From: Rhynchopus euleeides
Taxonomy: Eukaryota > Euglenozoa > Diplonemea > Diplonemida > Diplonemidae
Length of the DNA: 64,000 bases
Reading direction: 5' to 3'
Assembly (NCBI GenBank): GCA_963210315.1
Contig: OY723261.1
Span: forward strand, 1,116,001 to 1,180,000
Both the position numbers and the translations under genes were made by a program. The notes beneath the pieces were generated by a model. The model saw only the letters and a program-made list of their open reading frames with translations, did not search any database and was not told the origin of the DNA. Below, piece by piece: positions 36,001 through 38,961 of the stretch (position 1 is the first letter of the stretch; every line of letters begins with the position of its first letter).

Positions 36001-38961
36001 GCTGGTTTCACCTGCATGGACGACACCCGTGACAACTGCGACCCCAGCAAGGGTGGCCGGGACTGCAGCGGGTGCTGTGTGCGTCTGGTGATCCCTGAGA
36101 CGAAGAAGCCTGCCCCTGTTGTCGACACGTGCACCATGTGCGGCGGCATTGCCAACATCCAGTGCGACGCTGGTTTCACCTGCATGGACGACACCCGTGA
36201 CAACTGCGACCCCAGCAACGGTGGCCGGGACTGCAGCGGGTGCTGTGTGCGCCTGGTGATCCCTGAGACCCGGAAGCCTGCCCCTGTTGTCGACACGTGC
36301 ACCATGTGCGGCGGTATCGCGAACATCTAGTGCGACGCTGGCTTCACCTGCATGGACGACACCCGTGACAACTGCGACCCCAACAAGGGTGGCCGGGACT
36401 GCAGCGGGTGCTGTGTGCGCCTGGTGATCCCTGAGACGAAGAAGCCTGCCCCTGTTGTCGACACGTGCACCATGTGTGGCGGCATCGCGAACATCCAGTG
36501 CGACGCTGGTTTCACCTGCATGGACGACACCCGTGACAACTGTGACCCCAACAAGGGTGGCCGGGACTGCAGCGGGTGCTGTGTGCGTCTGGTGATCCCT
36601 GAGACCCGGAAGCCTGCCCCTGTTGTCGACACGTGCACCATGTGTGGCGGCATCGCGAACATCCAGTGCGACGCTGGTTTCACCTGCATGGACGACACCC
36701 GTGACAACTGCGACCCCAACAAGGGTGGCCGGGACTGCAGCGGGTGCTGTGTGCGCCTGGTGATCCCTGACACGAAGAAGCCTGCCCCTGTTGTCGACAC
36801 GTGCACCATGTGCGGCCACATCGCGAACATCCAGTGCGACGCTGGCTTCACCTGCATGGACGACACCCGTGACAACTGCGACCCCAACAAGGGTGGCCGG
36901 GACTGCAGCGGGTGCTGTGTGCGTCTGGTGATCCCTGAGACGAAGAAGCCTGCCCCTGTTGTCGACACGTGCACCATGTGCGGCGGCATTGCCAACATCC
37001 AGTGCGACGCTGGTTTCACCTGCATGGACGACACCCGTGACAACTGCGACCCCAACAAGGCTGGGCGGGACTGCAGCGGGTGCTGTGTGCGCCTGGTGAT
37101 CCCTGAGACGAAGAAGCCTGCCCCTGTTGTCGACACGTGCACCATGTGCGGCGGCATCGCGAACATCCAGTGCGACGCTGGCTTCACCTGCATGGACGAC
37201 ACCCGTGACAACTGCGACCCCAACAACGGTGGCCGGGACTGCAGCGTGTGCTGTGTGCGTCTGGTGATCCCTGAGACGAAGAAGCCTGCCCCTGTTGTCG
37301 ACACGTGCACCATGTGTGGCGGCATCGCGAACATCCAGTGCGACGCTGGTTTCACCTGCATGGACGACACCCGTGACAACTGCGACCCCAACAAGGGTGG
37401 CCGGGACTGCAGCGGGTGCTGTGTGCGTCTGGTGATCCCTGAGACGAAGAAGCCTGCCCCTGTTGTCGACACGTGCACCATGTGCGGCGGCATTGCCAAC
37501 ATCCAGTGCGACGCTGGTTTCACCTGCATGGACGACACCCGTCACAACTGCGACCCCAACAAGGGTGGCCGGGACTGCAGCGGGTGCTGTGTGCGTCTGG
37601 TGATCCCTGAGACTAAGAAGCCTGCCCCTGTTGTCGACACCTGCACCATGTGCGGCGGCATCGCGATCCTCCAGTGCGACGCTGGTTTCACCTGCATGGA
37701 CGACACCCGTGACAACTGCGACCCCAACAAGGGTGGCCGGGACTGCAGCGGGTGCTGTGTGCGTCTGGTGATCCCTGAGGCGAAGAAGCCTGCCCCTGTT
37801 GTCGACACGTGCACCATGTGCGGCGGCATTGCCAACATCCAGTGCGACGCTGGTTTCACCTGCATGGACGACACCCGTGACAACTGCGACCCCAACAAGG
37901 GTGGCCGGGACTGCAGCGGGTGCTGTGTGCGTCTGGTGATCCCTGAGACGAAGAAGCCTGCCCCTGTTGTCGACACGTGCACCATGTGCGGCGGCATCGC
38001 GAACATCCAGTGCGACGCTGGTTTCACCTGCATGGACGACACCCGTGACAACTGCGACCCCAGCAAGGGTGGCCGGGACTGCAGCGGGTGCTGTGTGCGT
38101 CTGGTGATCCCTGAGACGAAGAAGCCTGCCCCTGTTGTCGACACGTGCACCATGTGCGGCGGCATTGCCAACATCCAGTGCGACGCTGGTTTCACCTGCA
38201 TGGACGACACCCGTGACAACTGCGACCCCAACAAGGGTGGCCGGGACTGCAGCGGGTGCTGTGTGCGCCTGGTGATCCCTGAGACGAAGAAGCCTGCCCC
38301 TGTTGTCGACACGTGCACCATGTGCGGCGGCATCGCGAACATCCAGTGCGACGCTGGCTTCACCTGCATGGACGACACCCGTGACAACTGCGACCCCAAC
38401 AACGGTGGCCGGGACTGCAGCGTGTGCTGTGTGCGTCTGGTGATCCCTGAGACGAAGAAGCCTGCCCCTGTTGTCGACACGTGCACCATGTGTGGCGGCA
38501 TCGCGAACATCCAGTGCGACGCTGGTTTCACCTGCATGGACGACACCCGTGACAACTGCGACCCCAACAAGGGCGGCCGGGACTGCAGCGGGTGCTGTGT
38601 GCGTCTGGTGATACCTGAGACGAAGAAGCCTGCCCCTGTTGTCGACACGTGCACCATGTGCGGCGGCATCGCGAACATCCAGTGCGACGCTGGTTTCACC
38701 TGCATGGACGACACCCGTGACAACTGCGACCCCAACAAGGGTGGCCGGGACTGCAGCGGGTGCTGTGTGCGCCTGGTGATCCCTGAGACGAAGAAGCCTG
38801 CCCCTGTTGTCGACACGTGCACCATGTGCGGCGGCATTGCCAACATCCAGTGCGACGCTGGTTTCACCTGCATGGACGACACCCGTGACAACTGCGACCC
38901 CAGCAAGGGTGGCCGGGACTGCAGCGGGTGCTGTGTGCGTCTGGTCGTTCCGCAGCATTAA
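1..38961 (+). CDS. Giant secreted-type cysteine-rich repeat protein, 5' partial, with internal stops
   Basis: Each unit encodes a 56-residue module with eight cysteines, in order MCGG, IQC, FTC, DNC, RDC, GCC (two) and VDTC, joined by a Pro/Lys linker (PETKKPAPVVDT). From memory the signature CGGIxxxQCxxGxTCxDDxRDxCDP resembles small disulfide-rich modules in secreted proteins of fungi, algae and bacteria; I cannot name the family. The first exon and any signal peptide lie outside the window. The last unit runs into VVPQH and a TAA at 38,959-38,961. Silent differences dominate at several codons, so the + frame is the selected one. Read literally, the frame is broken 46 times, by 25 TAG codons and 21 one-base deletions. 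Pieces between breaks range from 80 to 1,112 residues. It could be a decaying gene, a spliced gene with unusual introns, or coding satellite DNA. Adhesive, wall or matrix roles are conceivable but not shown. Confidence 0.6.
37..3015 (+). CDS. Array protein, leftmost open stretch (992 aa)
   Basis: The frame is open from the left edge; the ATG at 37 is simply the Met of the MCGG motif, not a convincing start. It holds almost 18 modules. Between about 450 and 2,340 a two-unit pattern recurs: a VRVVIPE unit alternates with an IAILQ unit, some followed by a VDK linker, so a 336-bp dimer has been copied several times. Units near 100-130 and 1,290-1,320 read GGRDRSGCC and lack the fifth cysteine. 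A one-base deletion near 2,968 moves the frame and leads to TGA at 3,013-3,015. Confidence 0.5.
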   Translation: MCGGIANIQCDAGFTCMDDTRDNCDPSKGGRDRSGCCVRLVIPETKKPAPVVDTCTMCGGIANIQCDAGFTCMDDTRDNCVPSNGGRDCSGCCVRLVIPETRKPAPVVDTCTMCGGIANIQCDAGFTCMDDTRDNCDPNKGGRDCSGCCVRVVIPETKKPAPVVDTCTMCGGIAILQCDAGFTCMDDTRDNCDPNKGGRDCSGCCVRLVIPETKKPAPVVDKCTMCGGIANIQCDAGFTCMDDTRDNCDPNKGGRDCSGCCVRVVIPETKKPAPVVDTCTMCGGIAILQCDAGFTCMDDTRDNCDPNKGGRDCSGCCVRLVIPETKKPAPVVDTCTMCGGIANIQCDAGFTCMDDTRDNCDPNKGGRDCSGCCVRLVIPETKKPAPVVDTCTMCGGIANIQCDAGFTCMDDTRDNCDPSKGGRDRSGCCVRLVIPETKKPAPVVDTCTMCGGIANIQCDAGFTCMDDTRDNCDPNKGGRDCSGCCVRVVIPETKKPAPVVDTCTMCGGIAILQCDAGFTCMDDTRDNCDPNKGGRDCSGCCVRLVIPETKKPAPVVDKCTMCGGIANIQCDAGFTCMDDTRDNCDPNKGGRDCSGCCVRVVIPETKKPAPVVDTCTMCGGIAILQCDAGFTCMDDTRDNCDPNKGGRDCSGCCVRLVIPETKKPAPVVDKCTMCGGIANIQCDAGFTCMDDTRDNCDPNKGGRDCSGCCVRVVIPETKKPAPVVDTCTMCGGIAILQCDAGFTCMDDTRDNCDPNKGGRDCSGCCVRLVIPETKKPAPVVDTCTMCGGIANIQCDAGFTCMDDTRDNCDPNKGGRDCSGCCVRLVIPETKKPAPVVDTCTMCGGIANIQCDAGFTCMDDTRDNCDPSKGGRDCSGCCVRLVIPETKKPAPVVDTCTMCGGIANIQCDAGFTCMDDTRDNCVPSKGGRDCSGCCVRLVIPETKKPAPVVDTCTMCGGIANIQCDAGFTCMDDTRDNCDPARVAGTAAGAVCAW
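3611..5437 (+). CDS. Array protein, open stretch (608 aa)
   Basis: About eleven modules lie between two interrupting units. The stretch ends at TAG 5,435-5,437 without a preceding deletion, so the next stretch (from 5,459) is in the same frame. Private changes include DDNRDN near 4,120 and VRMV near 4,687, useful as markers for following unit copying. Confidence 0.45.
   Translation: MDDTRDNCDPNKGGRDCSGCCVRLVIPETKKPAPVVDTCTMCGGIANIQCDAGFTCMDDTRDNCDPNKGGRDCSGCCVRLVIPETRKPAPVVDTCTMCGGIANIQCDAGFTCMDDTRDNCDPNKGGRDCSGCCVRLVIPETKKPAPVVDTCTMCGGIAILQCDAGFTCMDDNRDNCDPNKGGRDCSGCCVRLVIPETKKPAPVVDTCTMCGGIANIQCDAGFTCMDDTRDNCDPNKGGRDCSGCCVRLVIPETKKPAPVVDTCTMCGGIANIQCDAGFTCMDDTRDNCDPNKGGRDCSGCCVRLVIPETKKPAPVVDTCTMCGGIANIQCDAGFTCMDDTRDNCDPNKGGRDCSGCCVRMVIPETKKPAPVVDTCTMCGGIAILQCDAGFTCMDDTRDNCDPNKGGRDCSGCCVRLVIPETKKPAPVVDTCTMCGGIANIQCDAGFTCMDDTRDNCDPNKGGRDCSGCCVRLVIPETKKPAPVVDTCTMCGGIANIQCDAGFTCMDDTRDNCDPSKGGRDRSGCCVRLVIPETKKPAPVVDTCTMCGGIANIQCDAGFTCMDDTRDNCVPSNGGRDCSGCCVRLVIPETRKPAPVVDTCTMCGGIANI
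6000..13190 (+). repeat. 3,523-bp tandem block duplication inside the array
   Basis: The order and spacing of interrupting units from about 6,000 to 9,667 is repeated 3,523 bp later (about 9,523-13,190). For example the stretches starting at 6,298, 6,633, 7,472 and 8,815 recur at 9,821, 10,156, 10,995 and 12,338 with identical lengths. The shift equals 21 units minus five missing bases. One difference seen is a Cys-to-Ser change near 11,687. Near identity means a recent event or an assembly duplication. Confidence 0.85.
13681..16347 (+). CDS. Array protein, open stretch (888 aa)
   Basis: Nearly sixteen modules with no interruption, flanked on both sides by TAG units in the same frame. It contains a PEAKK linker (near 15,275) and a QCYAGF unit (Asp to Tyr, near 15,676). 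The same Tyr variant appears at several other places in the array, so it spread with unit duplication. Confidence 0.45.
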   Translation: MDDTRDNCDPNKGGRDCSGCCVRLVIPETKKPAPVVDTCTMCGGIANIQCDAGFTCMDDTRDNCDPNKGGRDCSGCCVRLVIPETKKPAPVVDTCTMCGGIANIQCDAGFTCMDDTRDNCDPNKGGRDCSGCCVRLVIPETKKPAPVVDTCTMCGGIANIQCDAGFTCMDDTRDNCDPNKGGRDCSGCCVRLVIPETKKPAPVVDTCTMCGGIAILQCDAGFTCMDDTRDNCDPNKGGRDCSGCCVRLVIPETKKPAPVVDTCTMCGGIANIQCDAGFTCMDDTRDNCDPNKGGRDCSGCCVRLVIPETKKPAPVVDTCTMCGGIANIQCDAGFTCMDDTRDNCDPNKGGRDCSGCCVRLVIPETKKPAPVVDTCTMCGGIANIQCDAGFTCMDDTRDNCDPNKGGRDCSGCCVRLVIPETKKPAPVVDTCTMCGGIANIQCDAGFTCMDDTRDNCDPNKGGRDCSGCCVRLVIPETKKPAPVVDTCTMCGGIANIQCDAGFTCMDDTRDNCDPNKGGRDCSGCCVRLVIPEAKKPAPVVDTCTMCGGIANIQCDAGFTCMDDTRDNCDPNKGGRDCSGCCVRLVIPETKKPAPVVDTCTMCGGIANIQCDAGFTCMDDTRDNCDPNKGGRDCSGCCVRLVIPETKKPAPVVDTCTMCGGIANIQCYAGFTCMDDTRDNCDPNKGGRDCSGCCVRLVIPETKKPAPVVDTCTMCGGIANIQCDAGFTCMDDTRDNCDPNKGGRDCSGCCVRLVIPETRKPAPVVDTCTMCGGIANIQCDAGFTCMDDTRDNCDPNKGGRDCSGCCVRLVIPETKKPAPVVDTCTMCGGIANIQCDAGFTCMDDTRDNCDPNKGGRDCSGCCVRLVIPETRKPAPVVDTCTMCGGIANI
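17040..20138 (+). CDS. Array protein, open stretch (1,032 aa)
   Basis: About eighteen modules. Three units between 17,235 and 17,760 have NEGG instead of NKGG, a variant I do not see elsewhere in the window. The stretch also has a GGRDCSVCC unit (near 18,940), two consecutive cysteine-losing GGRDRS units (19,100 and 19,270) and a VDDTC linker (19,830). It ends in a deletion unit, and a second deletion unit follows about 167 bp later with no TAG between them. Confidence 0.45.
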   Translation: MDDTRDNCDPNKGGRDCSGCCVRLVIPETKKPAPVVDTCTMCGGIANIQCDAGFTCMDDTRDNCDPNEGGRDCSGCCVRLVIPETKKPAPVVDTCTMCGGIANIQCDAGFTCMDDTRDNCDPNEGGRDCSGCCVRLVIPETKKPAPVVDTCTMCGGIANIQCDAGFTCMDDTRDNCDPNKGGRDCSGCCVRLVIPETKKPAPVVDTCTMCGGIANIQCDAGFTCMDDTRDNCDPNEGGRDCSGCCVRLVIPETKKPAPVVDTCTMCGGIANIQCDAGFTCMDDTRDNCDPNKGGRDCSGCCVRLVIPETKKPAPVVDTCTMCGGIANIQCDAGFTCMDDTRDNCDPNKGGRDCSGCCVRLVIPETKKPAPVVDTCTMCGGIANIQCYAGFTCMDDTRDNCDPNKGGRDCSGCCVRLVIPETKKPAPVVDTCTMCGGIAILQCDAGFTCMDDTRDNCDPNKGGRDCSGCCVRLVIPETKKPAPVVDTCTMCGGIANIQCYAGFTCMDDTRDNCDPNKGGRDCSGCCVRLVIPETKKPAPVVDTCTMCGGIAILQCDAGFTCMDDTRDNCDPNKGGRDCSGCCVRLVIPETKKPAPVVDTCTMCGGIANIQCDAGFTCMDDTRDNCDPNKGGRDCSVCCVRLVIPETKKPAPVVDTCTMCGGIANIQCDAGFTCMDDTRDNCDPSKGGRDRSGCCVRLVIPETKKPAPVVDTCTMCGGIANIQCDAGFTCMDDTRDNCDPSKGGRDRSGCCVRLVIPETKKPAPVVDTCTMCGGIANIQCDAGFTCMDDTRDNCVPSNGGRDCSGCCVRLVIPETKKPAPVVDTCTMCGGIANIQCDAGFTCMDDTRDNCDPNKGGRDCSGCCVRLVIPETRKPAPVVDTCTMCGGIANIQCDAGFTCMDDTRDNCDPNKGGRDCSGCCVRLVIPETKKPAPVDDTCTMCGGIANIQCYAGFTCMDDTRDNCDPNKGGRDCSGCCVRLVIPETKKPAPVVDTCTMCGGIANIQCDAGFTCMDDTRDNCDPARVAGTAAGAVCAW
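23420..25510 (+). CDS. Array protein, open stretch (696 aa)
   Basis: About twelve modules. The right third is rich in cysteine-losing GGRDRSGCC units (near 24,810, 25,145 and 25,310) and ends with the VDDTC linker plus a deletion unit. This end pattern recurs at 27,900-28,364 as part of a 2,854-bp block duplication. Confidence 0.45.
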   Translation: MDDTRDNCDPNKGGRDCSGCCVRLVIPETKKPAPVVDTCTMCGGIANIQCDAGFTCMDDTRDNCDPNKGGRDCSGCCVRLVIPETKKPAPVVDTCTMCGGLANIQCDAGFTCMDDTRDNCDPNKGGRDCSGCCVRLVIPETKKPAPVVDTCTMCGGIANIQCDAGFTCMDDTRDNCDPNKGGRDCSGCCVRLVIPETKKPAPVVDTCTMCGGIANIQCDAGFTCMDDTRDNCDPNKGGRDCSGCCVRLVIPETKKPAPVVDTCTMCGGIANIQCDAGFTCMDDTRDNCDPNKGGRDCSGCCVRLVIPETKKPAPVVDTCTMCGGIANIQCDAGFTCMDDTRDNCDPNKGGRDCSGCCVRLVIPETKKPAPVVDTCTMCGGIANIQCYAGFTCMDDTRDNCDPNKGGRDCSGCCVRLVIPETKKPAPVVDTCTMCGGIANIQCDAGFTCMDDTRDNCDPSKGGRDRSGCCVRLVIPETKKPAPVVDTCTMCGGIANIQCDAGFTCMDDTRDNCDPNKGGRDCSGCCVRLVIPETRKPAPVVDTCTMCGGIANIQCDAGFTCMDDTRDNCDPSKGGRDRSGCCVRLVIPETKKPAPVVDTCTMCGGIANIQCDAGFTCMDDTRDNCDPSKGGRDRSGCCVRLVIPETKKPAPVDDTCTMCGGIANIQCDAGFTCMDDTRDNCDPARVAGTAAGAVCAW
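24880..30700 (+). repeat. 2,854-bp tandem block duplication inside the array
   Basis: The 587-residue stretch at 25,665-27,428 recurs at 28,519-30,282, a shift of 2,854 bp (17 units minus two bases). The flanking deletion pairs and the GGRDRS/VDDTC pattern to the left are carried along. One difference seen is DDTRAN instead of DDTRDN near 28,975. Boundaries are approximate because the flanks are also array. Confidence 0.8.
30304..32970 (+). CDS. Array protein, open stretch (888 aa)
   Basis: Nearly sixteen modules, with several changes not seen to the left: CGHIANI (Gly to His, near 30,936), NKAGRDC (near 31,178) and a KKAAPVV linker (near 32,580). The same rare variants reappear at 33-37 kb, which shows that the right end of the array expanded from a local set of units. 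Confidence 0.45.
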   Translation: MDDTRDNCDPNKGGRDCSGCCVRLVIPETKKPAPVVDTCTMCGGIANIQCDAGFTCMDDTRDNCDPNKGGRDCSGCCVRLVIPETKKPAPVVDTCTMCGGIANIQCDAGFTCMDDTRDNCDPNKGGRDCSGCCVRLVIPETRKPAPVVDTCTMCGGIANIQCDAGFTCMDDTRDNCDPNKGGRDCSGCCVRLVIPETKKPAPVVDTCTMCGHIANIQCDAGFTCMDDTRDNCDPNKGGRDCSGCCVRLVIPETKKPAPVVDTCTMCGGIANIQCDAGFTCMDDTRDNCDPNKAGRDCSGCCVRLVIPETKKPAPVVDTCTMCGGIANIQCDAGFTCMDDTRDNCDPNNGGRDCSVCCVRLVIPETKKPAPVVDTCTMCGGIAILQCDAGFTCMDDTRDNCDPNKGGRDCSGCCVRLVIPEAKKPAPVVDTCTMCGGIANIQCDAGFTCMDDTRDNCDPNKGGRDCSGCCVRLVIPETKKPAPVVDTCTMCGGIANIQCDAGFTCMDDTRDNCDPSKGGRDCSGCCVRLVIPETKKPAPVVDTCTMCGGIANIQCDAGFTCMDDTRDNCDPNKGGRDCSGCCVRLVIPETKKPAPVVDTCTMCGGIANIQCDAGFTCMDDTRDNCDPNNGGRDCSVCCVRLVIPETKKPAPVVDTCTMCGGIANIQCDAGFTCMDDTRDNCDPNKGGRDCSGCCVRLVIPETKKPAPVVDTCTMCGGIANIQCDAGFTCMDDTRDNCDPNKGGRDCSGCCVRLVIPETKKAAPVVDTCTMCGGIANIQCDAGFTCMDDTRDNCDPSKGGRDCSGCCVRLVIPETKKPAPVVDTCTMCGGIANIQCDAGFTCMDDTRDNCDPSNGGRDCSGCCVRLVIPETRKPAPVVDTCTMCGGIANI
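32992..36330 (+). CDS. Array protein, longest sense-strand open stretch (1,112 aa)
   Basis: Almost twenty modules. A four-unit block carrying PDTKK, CGHIANI, KKAAPVV and SKGG in order occurs near 33,410 and 34,080 (672 bp apart) and again near 35,590. A TAG unit ends it at 36,328-36,330; the following stretch stays in the same frame. Confidence 0.45.
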   Translation: MDDTRDNCDPNKGGRDCSGCCVRLVIPETKKPAPVVDTCTMCGGIANIQCDAGFTCMDDTRDNCDPNKGGRDCSGCCVRLVIPETRKPAPVVDTCTMCGGIANIQCDAGFTCMDDTRDNCDPNKGGRDCSGCCVRLVIPDTKKPAPVVDTCTMCGHIANIQCDAGFTCMDDTRDNCDPNKGGRDCSGCCVRLVIPETKKPAPVVDTCTMCGGIANIQCDAGFTCMDDTRDNCDPNKGGRDCSGCCVRLVIPETKKAAPVVDTCTMCGGIANIQCDAGFTCMDDTRDNCDPSKGGRDCSGCCVRLVIPETKKPAPVVDTCTMCGGIANIQCDAGFTCMDDTRDNCDPNKGGRDCSGCCVRLVIPDTKKPAPVVDTCTMCGHIANIQCDAGFTCMDDTRDNCDPNKGGRDCSGCCVRLVIPETKKPAPVVDTCTMCGGIANIQCDAGFTCMDDTRDNCDPNKGGRDCSGCCVRLVIPETKKAAPVVDTCTMCGGIANIQCDAGFTCMDDTRDNCDPNKGGRDCSGCCVRLVIPETKKPAPVVDTCTMCGGIANIQCDAGFTCMDDTRHNCDPNKGGRDCSGCCVRLVIPETKKPAPVVDTCTMCGGIAILQCDAGFTCMDDTRDNCDPNKGGRDCSGCCVRLVIPEAKKPAPVVDTCTMCGGIANIQCDAGFTCMDDTRDNCDPNKGGRDCSGCCVRLVIPETKKPAPVVDTCTMCGGIANIQCDAGFTCMDDTRDNCDPNKGGRDCSGCCVRLVIPETKKAAPVVDTCTMCGGIANIQCDAGFTCMDDTRDNCDPSKGGRDCSGCCVRLVIPETKKPAPVVDTCTMCGGIANIQCDAGFTCMDDTRDNCDPNKGGRDCSGCCVRLVIPDTKKPAPVVDTCTMCGHIANIQCDAGFTCMDDTRDNCDPNKGGRDCSGCCVRLVIPETKKPAPVVDTCTMCGGIANIQCDAGFTCMDDTRDNCDPNKGGRDCSGCCVRLVIPETKKAAPVVDTCTMCGGIANIQCDAGFTCMDDTRDNCDPSKGGRDCSGCCVRLVIPETKKPAPVVDTCTMCGGIANIQCDAGFTCMDDTRDNCDPSNGGRDCSGCCVRLVIPETRKPAPVVDTCTMCGGIANI
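36352..38961 (+). CDS. Array protein, terminal open stretch (869 aa)
   Basis: About fifteen and a half intact modules form the right end of the array. There is no TAG unit or deletion after 36,330. The last unit breaks after CCVRL at 38,945; the frame then reads VVPQH and stops at TAA. None of the GTATG donors used by the other genes lies near this point, so the TAA is the simplest end. Cysteine-rich reading frames just downstream (39,140-39,399) are a possible alternative last exon. Confidence 0.5.
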   Translation: MDDTRDNCDPNKGGRDCSGCCVRLVIPETKKPAPVVDTCTMCGGIANIQCDAGFTCMDDTRDNCDPNKGGRDCSGCCVRLVIPETRKPAPVVDTCTMCGGIANIQCDAGFTCMDDTRDNCDPNKGGRDCSGCCVRLVIPDTKKPAPVVDTCTMCGHIANIQCDAGFTCMDDTRDNCDPNKGGRDCSGCCVRLVIPETKKPAPVVDTCTMCGGIANIQCDAGFTCMDDTRDNCDPNKAGRDCSGCCVRLVIPETKKPAPVVDTCTMCGGIANIQCDAGFTCMDDTRDNCDPNNGGRDCSVCCVRLVIPETKKPAPVVDTCTMCGGIANIQCDAGFTCMDDTRDNCDPNKGGRDCSGCCVRLVIPETKKPAPVVDTCTMCGGIANIQCDAGFTCMDDTRHNCDPNKGGRDCSGCCVRLVIPETKKPAPVVDTCTMCGGIAILQCDAGFTCMDDTRDNCDPNKGGRDCSGCCVRLVIPEAKKPAPVVDTCTMCGGIANIQCDAGFTCMDDTRDNCDPNKGGRDCSGCCVRLVIPETKKPAPVVDTCTMCGGIANIQCDAGFTCMDDTRDNCDPSKGGRDCSGCCVRLVIPETKKPAPVVDTCTMCGGIANIQCDAGFTCMDDTRDNCDPNKGGRDCSGCCVRLVIPETKKPAPVVDTCTMCGGIANIQCDAGFTCMDDTRDNCDPNNGGRDCSVCCVRLVIPETKKPAPVVDTCTMCGGIANIQCDAGFTCMDDTRDNCDPNKGGRDCSGCCVRLVIPETKKPAPVVDTCTMCGGIANIQCDAGFTCMDDTRDNCDPNKGGRDCSGCCVRLVIPETKKPAPVVDTCTMCGGIANIQCDAGFTCMDDTRDNCDPSKGGRDCSGCCVRLVVPQH

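Larger units (their letters stand above)
1..38945 (+). repeat. Giant 168-bp tandem array (about 232 units), partial at left edge
   Basis: A head-to-tail array with a 168-bp period (56 codons) begins before the window and stops at 38,945, where the sequence diverges from the unit. Units are nearly identical. Recurrent variants include ATT GCC versus ATC GCG, TGC versus TGT, CGC versus CGT, AAC versus AGC, AAG versus AAC, and a TGC-to-CGC change that removes one cysteine. Twenty-one units are 167 bp because one C is missing from the GACCCC run (for example at 2,967-2,970). Twenty-five units carry CAG to TAG in the string AACATCTAG (for example 3,084-3,086). Larger blocks are themselves duplicated, which points to unequal crossover or gene conversion. 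The array is a satellite by structure and protein-coding by codon pattern. Confidence 0.97.

Noticed and set aside
3084-36330. TAG read as glutamine (it replaces a CAG in each case)
   Set aside because: TAG ends the PB1-WD40 protein exactly after the seventh blade and ends the SH3-like protein right after a CaaX box. Reassignment would also not cure the one-base deletions.
3083-38906. Many other minus-strand frames in the array (MSRVSSMQVKPASH and related)
   Set aside because: Same reason: periodic antisense shadows with no independent evidence of selection or splicing.
1-38945. CRISPR-like array
   Set aside because: The repeats are contiguous with no unique spacers, and the unit is a coding module.
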